A stretch of 64,000 nucleotides of DNA from an uncultured Pelagibacteraceae bacterium. GTDB lineage: Bacteria; Pseudomonadota; Alphaproteobacteria; Pelagibacterales; Pelagibacteraceae. The stretch covers positions 21,507 through 85,506 of the forward strand of contig CACBQD010000002.1 of assembly GCA_902541285.1 (NCBI GenBank), in the 5' to 3' direction. The position numbers and the translations under genes were made by a program. The notes beneath the pieces were generated by a model. The model saw only the letters and a program-made list of their open reading frames with translations. It was not told where the DNA came from and made no database searches. The first letter of the stretch is position 1. Every line of letters begins with the position of its first letter. Shown here piece by piece: positions 9,127 to 17,550 of the stretch.

Positions 9127-10009
9127 ACAAATCTTTTAGGTATATCGATACAGCAATCCATATCAAAATAAAGCTGATTAATTTATGTATATCTAATTCC
9201 TCATTATATAAGAAATAACCCAACAAGAACTGCAAAGTTGGAGTTATATAAAAAACCATACCAGTTGGACCTAAACCACATAATTCAACACCTCTAACAT
9301 ATAAATATAAAGGAATCACGGTCATAGGACCTGCCAGCATGAATATGAACATTAATTTAACATTCGATATATCAAAATCATTTAAATCATTTTGTACAAT
9401 TAAATAAAAAGCAAATATTACAGCTGGAAAAATAAATAAACTTTCAACTAATAAACCAATATCTGTGTCTACATCAATTTTTTTTCTTACTAAATTATAA
9501 AAACTCCAACTTAAAGCTACTATTAATCCAACCCATGGTATTGATTGGAAACTGGATATAACTAAATAAAAAATTGATATAGTTACGATTAAAAGTGAAA
9601 TTTTAGTTTTGAAACTTAATTCCTCTTTTAAAAAAAAATAACCTAAAAAAACACTTATTATAGGCATTATAAAATATCCAAAACTGGCATCTATAACCTG
9701 ATCATTCCCTATTGCATAAATCCAAACAGCCCAATTCGTAAAAATTAATAATCCAGATAAAAACAGCATCATAATTTTTTTTTTATCTTTAAAAACTGAG
9801 CTAAATTTTTTCCACTTTGATAAAATGATTGTTGTTAAAATTAGCATAACAGTTGTCCACGCACTTCGATGTAGGACAACTTCAATGTGGCCAGCAAAAG
9901 CAATATATTTAAAATATATAACTCCAATAAAACCCCACCAGAAAGAACCAAATGCCGTTAAAATTATACCTTTATTAAATTGATTTTTGCTTAACATTAT
10001 ATTGATCAA
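9113..10009 (-). CDS. rarD: EamA/RarD-family drug/metabolite transporter
   Basis: Inner-membrane permease of the RarD branch of the EamA (DMT) superfamily, with about ten transmembrane helices in two repeats. The N-terminus (KGIILTAFGSFWWGFIGVIYFKY), the RSAWT segment after the second helix and the VALSWSFYNLVRKK stretch between the repeats are RarD hallmarks. The start at 10009 gives MINIMLSKN; the methionine four codons on is an equally possible start. It is the first gene of the minus-strand operon that runs down to 1708. The native promoter side of tRNA-Ser lies immediately upstream. The substrate is unknown. Confidence 0.88.
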   Translation of the reverse strand: MINIMLSKNQFNKGIILTAFGSFWWGFIGVIYFKYIAFAGHIEVVLHRSAWTTVMLILTTIILSKWKKFSSVFKDKKKIMMLFLSGLLIFTNWAVWIYAIGNDQVIDASFGYFIMPIISVFLGYFFLKEELSFKTKISLLIVTISIFYLVISSFQSIPWVGLIVALSWSFYNLVRKKIDVDTDIGLLVESLFIFPAVIFAFYLIVQNDLNDFDISNVKLMFIFMLAGPMTVIPLYLYVRGVELCGLGPTGMVFYITPTLQFLLGYFLYNEELDIHKLISFILIWIAVSIYLKDLYEKN

Positions 10010-10047
10010 TTAAACTATTTTGTTTATGAAATATAGAATTTTAATTA

Positions 10048-10060
10048 TTACAAATTAGGA
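10048..10060 (+). repeat. 13-nt direct repeat, left copy (ttacaaattagga)
   Basis: The bases ttacaaattagga run into the first three bases of the tRNA-Ser fragment and recur exactly at 10624-10636, just upstream of the small secreted gene. The two copies bracket the 563 bases that hold the tRNA fragment remainder and that gene. In such AT-rich DNA a 13-base match could be chance. It could also mark a secondary insertion or duplication at the left end of the island. Confidence 0.4.
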
Positions 10061-10096
10061 GAGATGGCTGAGCGGTTGAAAGCACCGGTCTTGAAA
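10058..10096 (+). pseudogene. 5' fragment of tRNA-Ser(UGA), left attachment repeat
   Basis: These 39 bases are identical to the first 39 bases of the intact tRNA-Ser(UGA) at 17551, from the first G of the acceptor stem through the anticodon loop. After base 10096 the two copies diverge completely, and the bases before the repeats also differ. The fragment cannot fold into a tRNA because the anticodon 3' arm, variable arm, T arm and acceptor 3' strand are missing. The simplest reading is that it is the original 5' half left behind when an element integrated in the anticodon region. A decayed promoter-like stretch (TTGTTT at 10020, TAATTA at 10042) precedes it. Confidence 0.92.
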
Positions 10097-10211
10097 TTCC
10101 AAGTAACTCATACCCCTTTACGACAATACACTTACAAATTAAGCCATTGCTTACTTTTTTAAATTTAGTTTTTCAAAATCTGCATTTTGATTAGGTCGCC
10201 TAAGCTAGAAA

Positions 10212-10235
10212 CTAGAACGAAACTACAACGAAATT
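10212..10235 (+). repeat. Left copy of imperfect 24-nt repeat bracketing the cassette
   Basis: The sequence starts ctagaacgaaactacaacga. It matches the copy at 17457-17480 (starting ctagaacgagactagaacta) at about 20 of 24 positions in the same orientation. This copy sits 2 bases beyond the stop of the small secreted gene, and the other sits just upstream of the helicase gene, so the pair brackets the three genes. Possible roles are arm sites of a lost recombinase or a regulator operator; neither is proven. Confidence 0.5.
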
Positions 10236-10237
10236 GA

Positions 10238-10612
10238 TTAATTAATTTCAGCAACTTTTACATCACATAAATAGTGATTCAAAAATTTATCATTTATATA
10301 ATCATACTTTGACATAGACATAATTGGATCTTTTTTTCCCTCAAATTCATTAATTTGAAAACCCAATTCATATTCAGGAAATCTAGCTGCAAAGAAGTCT
10401 TTTTTTATAATCAAATTCTCATTTGGAATTTCAACAAATAAATTTTTATTATGATCAAAATATTGAAATGATGTAACATCAAACTTATATTTATGAATTA
10501 CATATTCTTTATCTAAAAGGTTCTTCATATTTACACATGATATATCGACACCTTGATCAGAATAACTATTTAAAGGGAACAATATGATAAAAAAAATTAT
10601 TAGTAATTTCAC
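10238..10612 (-). CDS. Small secreted protein of unknown function in the island
   Basis: A 124-residue protein I do not recognise. Residues 1-18 are a clear signal peptide (KLLIIFFIILFPLNSYS-DQ), so the mature protein of about 105 residues should be periplasmic or secreted. The mature part has two cysteines (in DISCVNM and HYLCDVK) that could form a disulfide joining its two ends. It starts 39 bases after the methyltransferase stop on the same strand and could be cotranscribed. The start lies next to a 13-base repeat (10624-10636) also found at 10048-10060. An exported protein is unexpected in an R-M cassette, so it may be an unrelated passenger. Confidence 0.65.
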   Translation of the reverse strand: MKLLIIFFIILFPLNSYSDQGVDISCVNMKNLLDKEYVIHKYKFDVTSFQYFDHNKNLFVEIPNENLIIKKDFFAARFPEYELGFQINEFEGKKDPIMSMSKYDYINDKFLNHYLCDVKVAEIN

Positions 10613-10623
10613 TACTATTCTTG

Positions 10624-10636
10624 TTACAAATTAGGA
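10624..10636 (+). repeat. 13-nt direct repeat, right copy (ttacaaattagga)
   Basis: Exact copy of 10048-10060. It lies in the short gap between the methyltransferase stop (10652) and the start of the small secreted gene (10612). Its position between two genes that otherwise look cotranscribed raises the possibility that the small gene was added separately from the two large genes. Confidence 0.4.
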
Positions 10637-10651
10637 TGGTTATATTGGGAC

Positions 10652-13600
10652 TTAAATTTGTTTAAAAGAAGAATTATATAGTTTTTCAACATTTTCATCT
10701 AACTCAATTTGAATTAATTCCAATCCATTAAGATGATCTTGTTCAGAAATTAAATTTTCTTCAAATCTTAGTCTAATTTCAGATGCTTTTAAAAAAATAT
10801 TGTTAAATTTTTTTAAAGTTTTTTCATTAGGTATTATAATCGGTACTTTTCTAATATCATTAATTTGAATATTAACTGACGAATTAAGAAAATTTCTTAG
10901 ATAATTAAATATAAAATTTGAATTTAACATACAAACTAAATATTCATTAGATACTAATTTATTTTTTGAACTTAATGTCATACTCGCTACATCGTAAACA
11001 GACTCATTATTCATTTTACATTTTATATATTTAGAATTTGGATTTAAAATATTTGACCAACAAAAACCCTTAGTAAAATAAAATTCTCTATTTCTTATAA
11101 CTGGCATTCCTTTACCAGGTTTTCCTGAATTTGAAATAAACCAATTAACAGTTTTTCTATCCCATTTGATAAAAAAAGGAGTTTTTCCAATCCACTTATT
11201 ACCATCCTTATCTCCTTTATCGTATTTTACATAAATCTTATTATTGTCATTAATACCATCTTCTTTATCTTTTTGTGAAATTTGATTGATATTCGCTACT
11301 TCATTTTTTTGTATAATCTTATAAAGAAATCCTTGACCAAATATATCTCTACCAAATTCCTTTTTTGCATTAGAGAATAAACTTCTGATTTCTTTTTCAT
11401 CTAAAGTAAAAAAATTTTTTTTAAATTCAGATAAATCACTAAATTTGCGGAATTTTTTGTATAAATTAGATTTTTTATATTTATTAATAAAATCGAAATA
11501 TTTTTCAGCTCTAATATTTTTTACTCTTTCAGATTCTTTTGTGTTATTGAGGACGCCTATAAAATCACCATTATTACCTGTTGCTAATCCTTGGCCACCA
11601 ACTGATATTAATCCTAGCAAAGTAATATCACCAATTTTTAATTTATCATTATATTGCTTAAGTATTGAAATATTTTTTTCTATTGACGAACTTGTTTTAA
11701 TCAAGTTCCAATAATTTTTATAATCTTTTGAAACAGGTTTGACTATTTTATCATTAATTAACAAATTTTCTTTAGATGGATTAAAAAAAACATTGTTAAA
11801 TGTTTCTAAATAAAGATTTTGCTGAATACTAATACTATATTCATTAATATTTTGTTTAAAAACTTTTTTTAATATTTTTTCCCAACCTTTGATGTCCTTG
11901 TTGTCCTCAATAGAATTACTTTGTAAATTTCTTAAATCAATATAATCGATTTTATTATTATTGATAAATTTCCTTTTTTTAAAAATGAAAATGCAAGTAT
12001 CAACTAATGCTTTAAAAGCTTTTGGTATAGTTACAAATTTATCAACTTCATATTTTAAAATTAAATCACGCATATTTTTTTTAGTTTGAAGTGTCATAAA
12101 TGTATCTGAAGTTATGAAAGTGACTATCCCTTTATCTTTAACAATAAAACTAGCTAAAAATGTAAAATGATTATATAGATCATCTAAAAAAGAATAGCTT
12201 TCTTTTAAATCGTTTTTCCAATCATATTTATTTACTTGTTTTATTCCGATATAAGGAGGATTTGAAACAACTATATCAAAGCCACCATTTAGATAAAATA
12301 CATCTGCAAAAAAAATCCCCCACGGAAAAAAATTTCTGTAAGTATTTATTGAAATTAAATTTTCAATTTCATTAAAATCGAGTTTTAACTTTGAATCTGA
12401 ATATGAATTTTCAATAATGCACTTGAATATTTCAATCATTAGAAATTCAATATCTTTTTTTAAAATTTTTTTTTTTGAATATGAAATGCTTTTAAAAAAA
12501 TCACTTTGTTTAATTGCTAATTTTTTTATTAAATCTTCTAATAATGATTGTGTAGCAAACATTTCTAAAGAAGAATTTTTATCCTCAAAAATTTTTGATC
12601 CAAAATTAATTCCTTTGAATTTTTCTATTAGACTGTTACCCTGAATAATCTTAAAATCTAAATTTGGTAAAGCTTCAGTTTTTTCATAATCATTTTCTTC
12701 AACTATTAATGATAACCACAATCTTAATTTTGATATTTCGATAGCTGATTTATTAATATCGACTCCATATATAGAATTTTTTATACAATCTCTTTTAATA
12801 TAGTAATTTGACGTCTTATATTTTTTATCTAAAAAATTTTTTAAAGATGACCTGATTCTCACAATAATGTTAATAAATGTAACTGCGAATGCACCTGAAC
12901 CTATAGCCGGATCACATATCTTAATTTCTGATAAAAACTTATCTAATTCTTTTGCATTTATCTTTATGTCAGGATTGATTTCAATTTGAAAATTTTCATT
13001 TTCAACTAAATCATTTATTTGAGCCTTAGAAATAATATTTTCAAATTTATTTTCTATCGATCGCTTTAGACTTTGTTCACACATGTATTTAACTACTGAT
13101 CTTGGTGTATAAAATGGTGCTTCTTCGTGTTTAATATTTTCTGGTAGGAGATTTTCAAATACTTTTCCTAACATTTCAGGATCCACAGCTAGATCAACAT
13201 CAACAGAAAGATTCTCGTCGACTGTAAAATTATAAAGATCAAAGATATCAAGTATTCCAGTATTTTGTTTATTAGAAAAAGTCTTATTAGGAATATTCAA
13301 AATTTCATTTTTCCAATCATATCCATCATAATATTCAAATAATCCACCGCCGATATAAGGAAGCTTGCAGGAAATTTTTTCATTATAAAAATTATCATTT
13401 TTTTTATTTAATCCATCATAAAAAAAATGTTCTAGAAAATCGTTGAAGAAATTTTTATCTTTTTTTTTATACTCTTCAAATTTATTTCTCAAAAAAGATA
13501 AATCTCCCTTGCCGAAATTTTTATCCTTGGGTACTCCCAACCAACCTTTTTTCTGCAAAAAATAACAGAATGTTATTTGTCCAAGTAATTTTCTTGCAAA

Positions 13601-14218
13601 AAAATTTGTATCTAAATTTATCTTCCTCGCAAATCTAGAAAATATTTTATCTTCATCTAAATATTTTGATAAATATTTATAAAGAATTTTGTAATCTAAA
13701 AAAAATTGTTCACTTACAACTTCAATATCAAATCTATTATAAAGATCATTAAAATTTAAAATTTTACCTTTCTTTATCAGTTGAGATGTTGGGGTATGTA
13801 TCTTGCTATCTGGACCAAGTAAAAATGATAATCTCTTAGGATTTGAGTATTCTTTTTTTACTTTTTTGTCAGAAATCCATTCTATTGAGCTTGTTATAAA
13901 CGAGAGTCTATAATTTAAATCCTTTTTAGAATAAGTTACTGCAAGAACATTTGAGAAGGAAAAAAAAGATAACAATCTAAATATTTCTTTTGATATTGTT
14001 AGTCTACTTCTTTCTGAAATATTGTGTTCAATTTCTATTACTTTAAGATCATTAAGTGAATTTACTTCAGCCAATAATATTGCTTTTTCAAAAAGGTCAA
14101 AACTTTTATCTATTTTTAAATCTTTATTTATATAACTGGTATCTTCGGGCAACAAATTTATCAAAAATTCAGCAAACTCTTCTGAATTGTACTTTTTTGA
14201 AAAATCAATCATTAACAA
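10652..14218 (-). CDS. Eco57I-like N6-adenine DNA methyltransferase / R-M specificity protein
   Basis: A 1188-residue DNA methyltransferase. The N6-adenine signature motifs occur in the order of gamma-type Eco57I/PglX enzymes: FYTP (369-372), motif I DPAIGSGAF (436-444), a following acidic IYGVDINKSAIEISKLRLW segment, and motif IV NPPYIG (653-658). A helical region lies before motif I. The C-terminal third (about 850-1150; SNSGKPGKGMPV and the later SVNIQINDIRKVPI stretch) looks like a target-recognition domain. The first 115 residues (IEIEHNISERSRLTISKEIF) are conserved in this enzyme group, but I see no proven nuclease site there. It overlaps the upstream PLD-helicase gene by 14 bases, so the two are translationally coupled and probably form one system. 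Confidence 0.85.
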   Translation of the reverse strand: MLMIDFSKKYNSEEFAEFLINLLPEDTSYINKDLKIDKSFDLFEKAILLAEVNSLNDLKVIEIEHNISERSRLTISKEIFRLLSFFSFSNVLAVTYSKKDLNYRLSFITSSIEWISDKKVKKEYSNPKRLSFLLGPDSKIHTPTSQLIKKGKILNFNDLYNRFDIEVVSEQFFLDYKILYKYLSKYLDEDKIFSRFARKINLDTNFFARKLLGQITFCYFLQKKGWLGVPKDKNFGKGDLSFLRNKFEEYKKKDKNFFNDFLEHFFYDGLNKKNDNFYNEKISCKLPYIGGGLFEYYDGYDWKNEILNIPNKTFSNKQNTGILDIFDLYNFTVDENLSVDVDLAVDPEMLGKVFENLLPENIKHEEAPFYTPRSVVKYMCEQSLKRSIENKFENIISKAQINDLVENENFQIEINPDIKINAKELDKFLSEIKICDPAIGSGAFAVTFINIIVRIRSSLKNFLDKKYKTSNYYIKRDCIKNSIYGVDINKSAIEISKLRLWLSLIVEENDYEKTEALPNLDFKIIQGNSLIEKFKGINFGSKIFEDKNSSLEMFATQSLLEDLIKKLAIKQSDFFKSISYSKKKILKKDIEFLMIEIFKCIIENSYSDSKLKLDFNEIENLISINTYRNFFPWGIFFADVFYLNGGFDIVVSNPPYIGIKQVNKYDWKNDLKESYSFLDDLYNHFTFLASFIVKDKGIVTFITSDTFMTLQTKKNMRDLILKYEVDKFVTIPKAFKALVDTCIFIFKKRKFINNNKIDYIDLRNLQSNSIEDNKDIKGWEKILKKVFKQNINEYSISIQQNLYLETFNNVFFNPSKENLLINDKIVKPVSKDYKNYWNLIKTSSSIEKNISILKQYNDKLKIGDITLLGLISVGGQGLATGNNGDFIGVLNNTKESERVKNIRAEKYFDFINKYKKSNLYKKFRKFSDLSEFKKNFFTLDEKEIRSLFSNAKKEFGRDIFGQGFLYKIIQKNEVANINQISQKDKEDGINDNNKIYVKYDKGDKDGNKWIGKTPFFIKWDRKTVNWFISNSGKPGKGMPVIRNREFYFTKGFCWSNILNPNSKYIKCKMNNESVYDVASMTLSSKNKLVSNEYLVCMLNSNFIFNYLRNFLNSSVNIQINDIRKVPIIIPNEKTLKKFNNIFLKASEIRLRFEENLISEQDHLNGLELIQIELDENVEKLYNSSFKQI

Positions 14219-17200
14219 TTTCTTCTGATATGATTAGTTTTTCTATTTGTTTATCGATACTCTTTGCCTTAGAAATTATCTTATTTAAATAATCAATTGG
14301 AATATCTGATATTAATTGCTTTAAATTATCCTCAAGATTCTTTTTAGAAATACCCCTGATTTGTTTTAAAAATCTAGGAGGTAATGCATCTAATTCTTTG
14401 ATGACAATCAATAAATCTTTCAAATATGCTGTATATTGAGCATTATTCATTCGCAATATTAATTCAATTTTTTGGATTGCATCTCTTTTTCCCTTATCCA
14501 ATGCAGCAATAAACTGTTTTTTAAACAAACCTTTAATAGCTAATAAATATTGTTTTTCAAAATTTGATGTAACCTCTTTCGACCTTTCAGACTCACTAGA
14601 TTGAAATAACCTCAAATATTTGTCAGGTGTGAGAATTTTAAATTTATTTTTGATATCTAAAAATCTAAACATAGACTCATCACCTTTTTTAGCATAGAGA
14701 AGAATTCCTGACCCTTCTCGAGTTTTAATTTTTCTATTAATTCTAATTCTTGGTGGAAGATCTCTAATTTGTTTTATTTTTTCGGGATTACTTTCTCTTA
14801 AATTATAAATGATATTTTCAAAATAAGATTCTGGGTTTTCTTCTTCATTCAAAATATCCTTATACTGATCTTTAAAAAAAGATTCTAAGTCTTCATCTTT
14901 TGTTAGAACTTTAGTATCATCACCAAACAATGCTTTAAACATTGACATTTTTAGGCTAGTTATTTTCTTTGTTCTAACCTCTTTTTCACCAATTCCTGTT
15001 GGAAAAAAATTATAAATAAATAATTCATCAAAGATCTTTTTATTGATCCTATTAATTCTTCCAACTCTTTGAATCACTTTTGTTGGGTTATAAGGAATAT
15101 CATAATTGATAATTGTCCCAGCTCTATTAAGATTATATCCCTCCGCTATCGCATCAGTAGCTACTAAAATTTTATAATTATTGTCCTTTTTATCTGAACT
15201 TGCATCAAACTCATTTTTTAAAATTTTTTTATTATCTTTTTTTGTTCCCTGTTTAGCTGTATATTTAAAAACCTTGTATTTATTCTTTAAAAGCTTTTCA
15301 TATAAATAATCAGCTGTGTCAGCAAATTCAGTAAATATTAATATCTTTCTTTTATCAGGTCTTGAAAGTTCCATTTTTAATCTTTCCTCAAACTTGTCAA
15401 ATTTAGGATCTTTAAAATTATTACTTAGAATTTTAGACCATCTTAATTTTAAATTTTGTAATACTGAAATATCATTTAATAAATCAGAAAAATATTCTTC
15501 CCTTAATTCCTCTTTTTTAATATGCCAAAACCCTTTATCTTTTAATTTTTTAAATTCAGGAACAGTCTCAATTTTTTCAACATCTAAATTGTCATCATCA
15601 CCAATGACTATGCTTACGGGGTCTGGTAGATTTCCTTTTCTATATATTGGCACAATTTTATGTTTTTCATAATATTCTTTAATCATTATGTTTGAATTTA
15701 TAATAGCGTCTAAAGTTTTTAAAAATGATGATGTGCAACTTTCAAATCTTCTTACTAATAACCTTTTAATAAAATCATCCATATTTTCTTGAGTTTTTCT
15801 TAAAAGCTCTTTTTCTACGCCCGCACGATCAGCTATTTCTAAAAAAAATTTTGCTTTAATATAAGTTGTTGGTTTATACCTTGCTCCTGTATATTCTTTA
15901 ATATCCGATTTTGGAGCTATTATGTTTAGAGTATCTATATACAATTCAGTTAATTCTCCTAAATTATAATCAATTAATCTTGGATCACTTACTTTTGGAA
16001 ATTCAATCTTCTGCCTTTCTAAATCTTTTTTATATCTATCAATTCTTAATAAATCTAAGCGTGATCTTCGAATTACTATAGGAGACAACATGGTTCTCAT
16101 CTGACCAGCAATTTTATCTCTTTTATCTTTAATTTGCTTAAAATCTGATGGCTTACCAGGATTAAGTTTTGATATAGAGTTATACTCTTTAATCAAATCT
16201 TTAAATTCATCTGATAAATTTTCAATTGTTTGCAATGATGACTTTGTTGGAATTTGAAAAAGTTTAATCATATTAAAAATATCTTGAGGTTTGTTATTAA
16301 AAGGAGTTGCTGAGAGAAGAATAACTTTATTTTTTGTACATAGTTTGTGCAAATCACCGTAATCAATTGTTAAGTCGTTTCTATAATAATGAGCTTCATC
16401 TAGAATAATTGTGTTATCCTCATTTGGTCTTTCAAATTTAAAAGTGTCTTGAATTTTTCCTCTAGAAATTACTTTTGCGGGTACACCAGCTATATTCATA
16501 TATTCTTCCCATTGATCTATTAAATGAGGTGGACAAACAACAATTGTGTTATTGGAAAGGTTTTTAGCTATAGCTGATGCAATAATGCTTTTTCCTAAAC
16601 CCACCACATCAGCAATTATAATACCCTGATGTTTTTTGATTATATCTAATCCTTTTATAATGGCATCTTCTTGATATTTTACGTTAAAAAACTGACCAGA
16701 AGAAAATTCTCTAGGAGTTAAAATTTTATTATCATCTTTATTTTGAAAATATTCATCTAAAACTTTTAAAAATAAATCATAAGGTTTTGGTGTTTTATTA
16801 ATCCAAGTCTTTTTTATTACTTTATCCTCAAATTCTTTAAAATTTTCCTTGCTTACAATAGGTATACTTCTTGACCAACCTTCCTCAAATCTTTCAATAT
16901 GAGCATCAAAATTTTCTTTATCATTAAATAGATAATTATTATTTTTTTGTAAATTATTTAAAAAACCTGATCTTGAAAAATTGCTAGATCCAGCAAGAAC
17001 AGAACCTGGAGAAGAATTTTTATTTTTTTTTATATGATATTTAAAAATAAAAAACTTTGAATGATCATTTTTTTCTGGGTCACATCTTATTTCTAGGGTT
17101 CCATTTTTTATTTTTTCAACAAAAAGATTATGTGAATCAAGACGTATTTTCTGATCTAATATTTCCGTTGTATTTATATCATTAGAGAGATAATTAAAAT

Positions 17201-17435
17201 AACGCTCTTTAATAGCAGATGAGGATTGAGTAAGATCAAATATTTTTTGATCATAATTAATTCCAATTATTATCTTAATTTTTTTGTCTTTAAGAGATTT
17301 ATAAATTTCATCGAAACCAGAAAACCAAAAATATCCTACTTGCACAAAAAATTCATTACAACTAGGTAGTATTTCTTTTTGAATTTGACTAACTGTTTTT
17401 TCTGTATTTCTTATTAGGGGCACATTATTAGTCAT
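14205..17435 (-). CDS. PLD-nuclease / DEAH-box SF2 helicase fusion (defence restriction subunit)
   Basis: A 1076-residue protein with two recognisable parts. Residues 1-190 form a phospholipase D-like domain with a single HxK catalytic motif (His125, Lys127 in NDHSKFFIF) and the downstream GSSNFSRSG (149-157). This resembles PLD nucleases such as BfiI, which act as dimers. Residues about 250-830 are an SNF2/SF2 helicase: P-loop VVGLGKS (277-283), DEAH (346-349), SATP (375-378), VATDAIAEGYNL (758-769) and QRVGRINRI (789-797). About 240 C-terminal residues remain unassigned. The following methyltransferase gene overlaps by 14 bases. Family knowledge of type I, ISP and DISARM systems supports ATP-dependent DNA translocation and cleavage; the precise system type is not one I can name. 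Confidence 0.85.
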   Translation of the reverse strand: MTNNVPLIRNTEKTVSQIQKEILPSCNEFFVQVGYFWFSGFDEIYKSLKDKKIKIIIGINYDQKIFDLTQSSSAIKERYFNYLSNDINTTEILDQKIRLDSHNLFVEKIKNGTLEIRCDPEKNDHSKFFIFKYHIKKNKNSSPGSVLAGSSNFSRSGFLNNLQKNNNYLFNDKENFDAHIERFEEGWSRSIPIVSKENFKEFEDKVIKKTWINKTPKPYDLFLKVLDEYFQNKDDNKILTPREFSSGQFFNVKYQEDAIIKGLDIIKKHQGIIIADVVGLGKSIIASAIAKNLSNNTIVVCPPHLIDQWEEYMNIAGVPAKVISRGKIQDTFKFERPNEDNTIILDEAHYYRNDLTIDYGDLHKLCTKNKVILLSATPFNNKPQDIFNMIKLFQIPTKSSLQTIENLSDEFKDLIKEYNSISKLNPGKPSDFKQIKDKRDKIAGQMRTMLSPIVIRRSRLDLLRIDRYKKDLERQKIEFPKVSDPRLIDYNLGELTELYIDTLNIIAPKSDIKEYTGARYKPTTYIKAKFFLEIADRAGVEKELLRKTQENMDDFIKRLLVRRFESCTSSFLKTLDAIINSNIMIKEYYEKHKIVPIYRKGNLPDPVSIVIGDDDNLDVEKIETVPEFKKLKDKGFWHIKKEELREEYFSDLLNDISVLQNLKLRWSKILSNNFKDPKFDKFEERLKMELSRPDKRKILIFTEFADTADYLYEKLLKNKYKVFKYTAKQGTKKDNKKILKNEFDASSDKKDNNYKILVATDAIAEGYNLNRAGTIINYDIPYNPTKVIQRVGRINRINKKIFDELFIYNFFPTGIGEKEVRTKKITSLKMSMFKALFGDDTKVLTKDEDLESFFKDQYKDILNEEENPESYFENIIYNLRESNPEKIKQIRDLPPRIRINRKIKTREGSGILLYAKKGDESMFRFLDIKNKFKILTPDKYLRLFQSSESERSKEVTSNFEKQYLLAIKGLFKKQFIAALDKGKRDAIQKIELILRMNNAQYTAYLKDLLIVIKELDALPPRFLKQIRGISKKNLEDNLKQLISDIPIDYLNKIISKAKSIDKQIEKLIISEEIVND

Positions 17436-17456
17436 AGATATAAATTATATGAATAT

Positions 17457-17480
17457 CTAGAACGAGACTAGAACTAAAGT
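17457..17480 (+). repeat. Right copy of imperfect 24-nt repeat, upstream of the helicase gene
   Basis: Partner of 10212-10235 (about 20 of 24 bases identical, same orientation). It lies 22-45 bases before the helicase ATG, in the region where the promoter of the minus-strand cassette must be. A TATAAT on the minus strand lies between it and the start codon. An operator bound by an island-encoded or host protein is therefore as plausible as a recombinase arm site. Confidence 0.5.
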
Positions 17481-17510
17481 TAAAATTCTAAAAATTTTTT
17501 GTTCTCTTTT

Positions 17511-17539
17511 TTGTTGAATTTTTAAATTATACTTATAAA
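17511..17539 (+). promoter_or_regulatory. Candidate sigma-70 promoter of tRNA-Ser
   Basis: TTGTTG at 17511-17516 and TATAAA at 17534-17539 are separated by 17 bases, the optimal spacing, and the tRNA begins 11 bases after the -10 element. Because this sequence lies on the island side of the 39-base repeat, it appears to have come with the element, while the original promoter would be the weaker one before the fragment at 10058. Confidence 0.55.
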
Positions 17540-17550
17540 ACCTTGCTCAC

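Noticed and set aside
10058..10145. A second functional tRNA-Ser
   Set aside because: Only the first 39 bases match. The downstream bases cannot form the anticodon 3' strand, variable arm, T arm or acceptor 3' strand.
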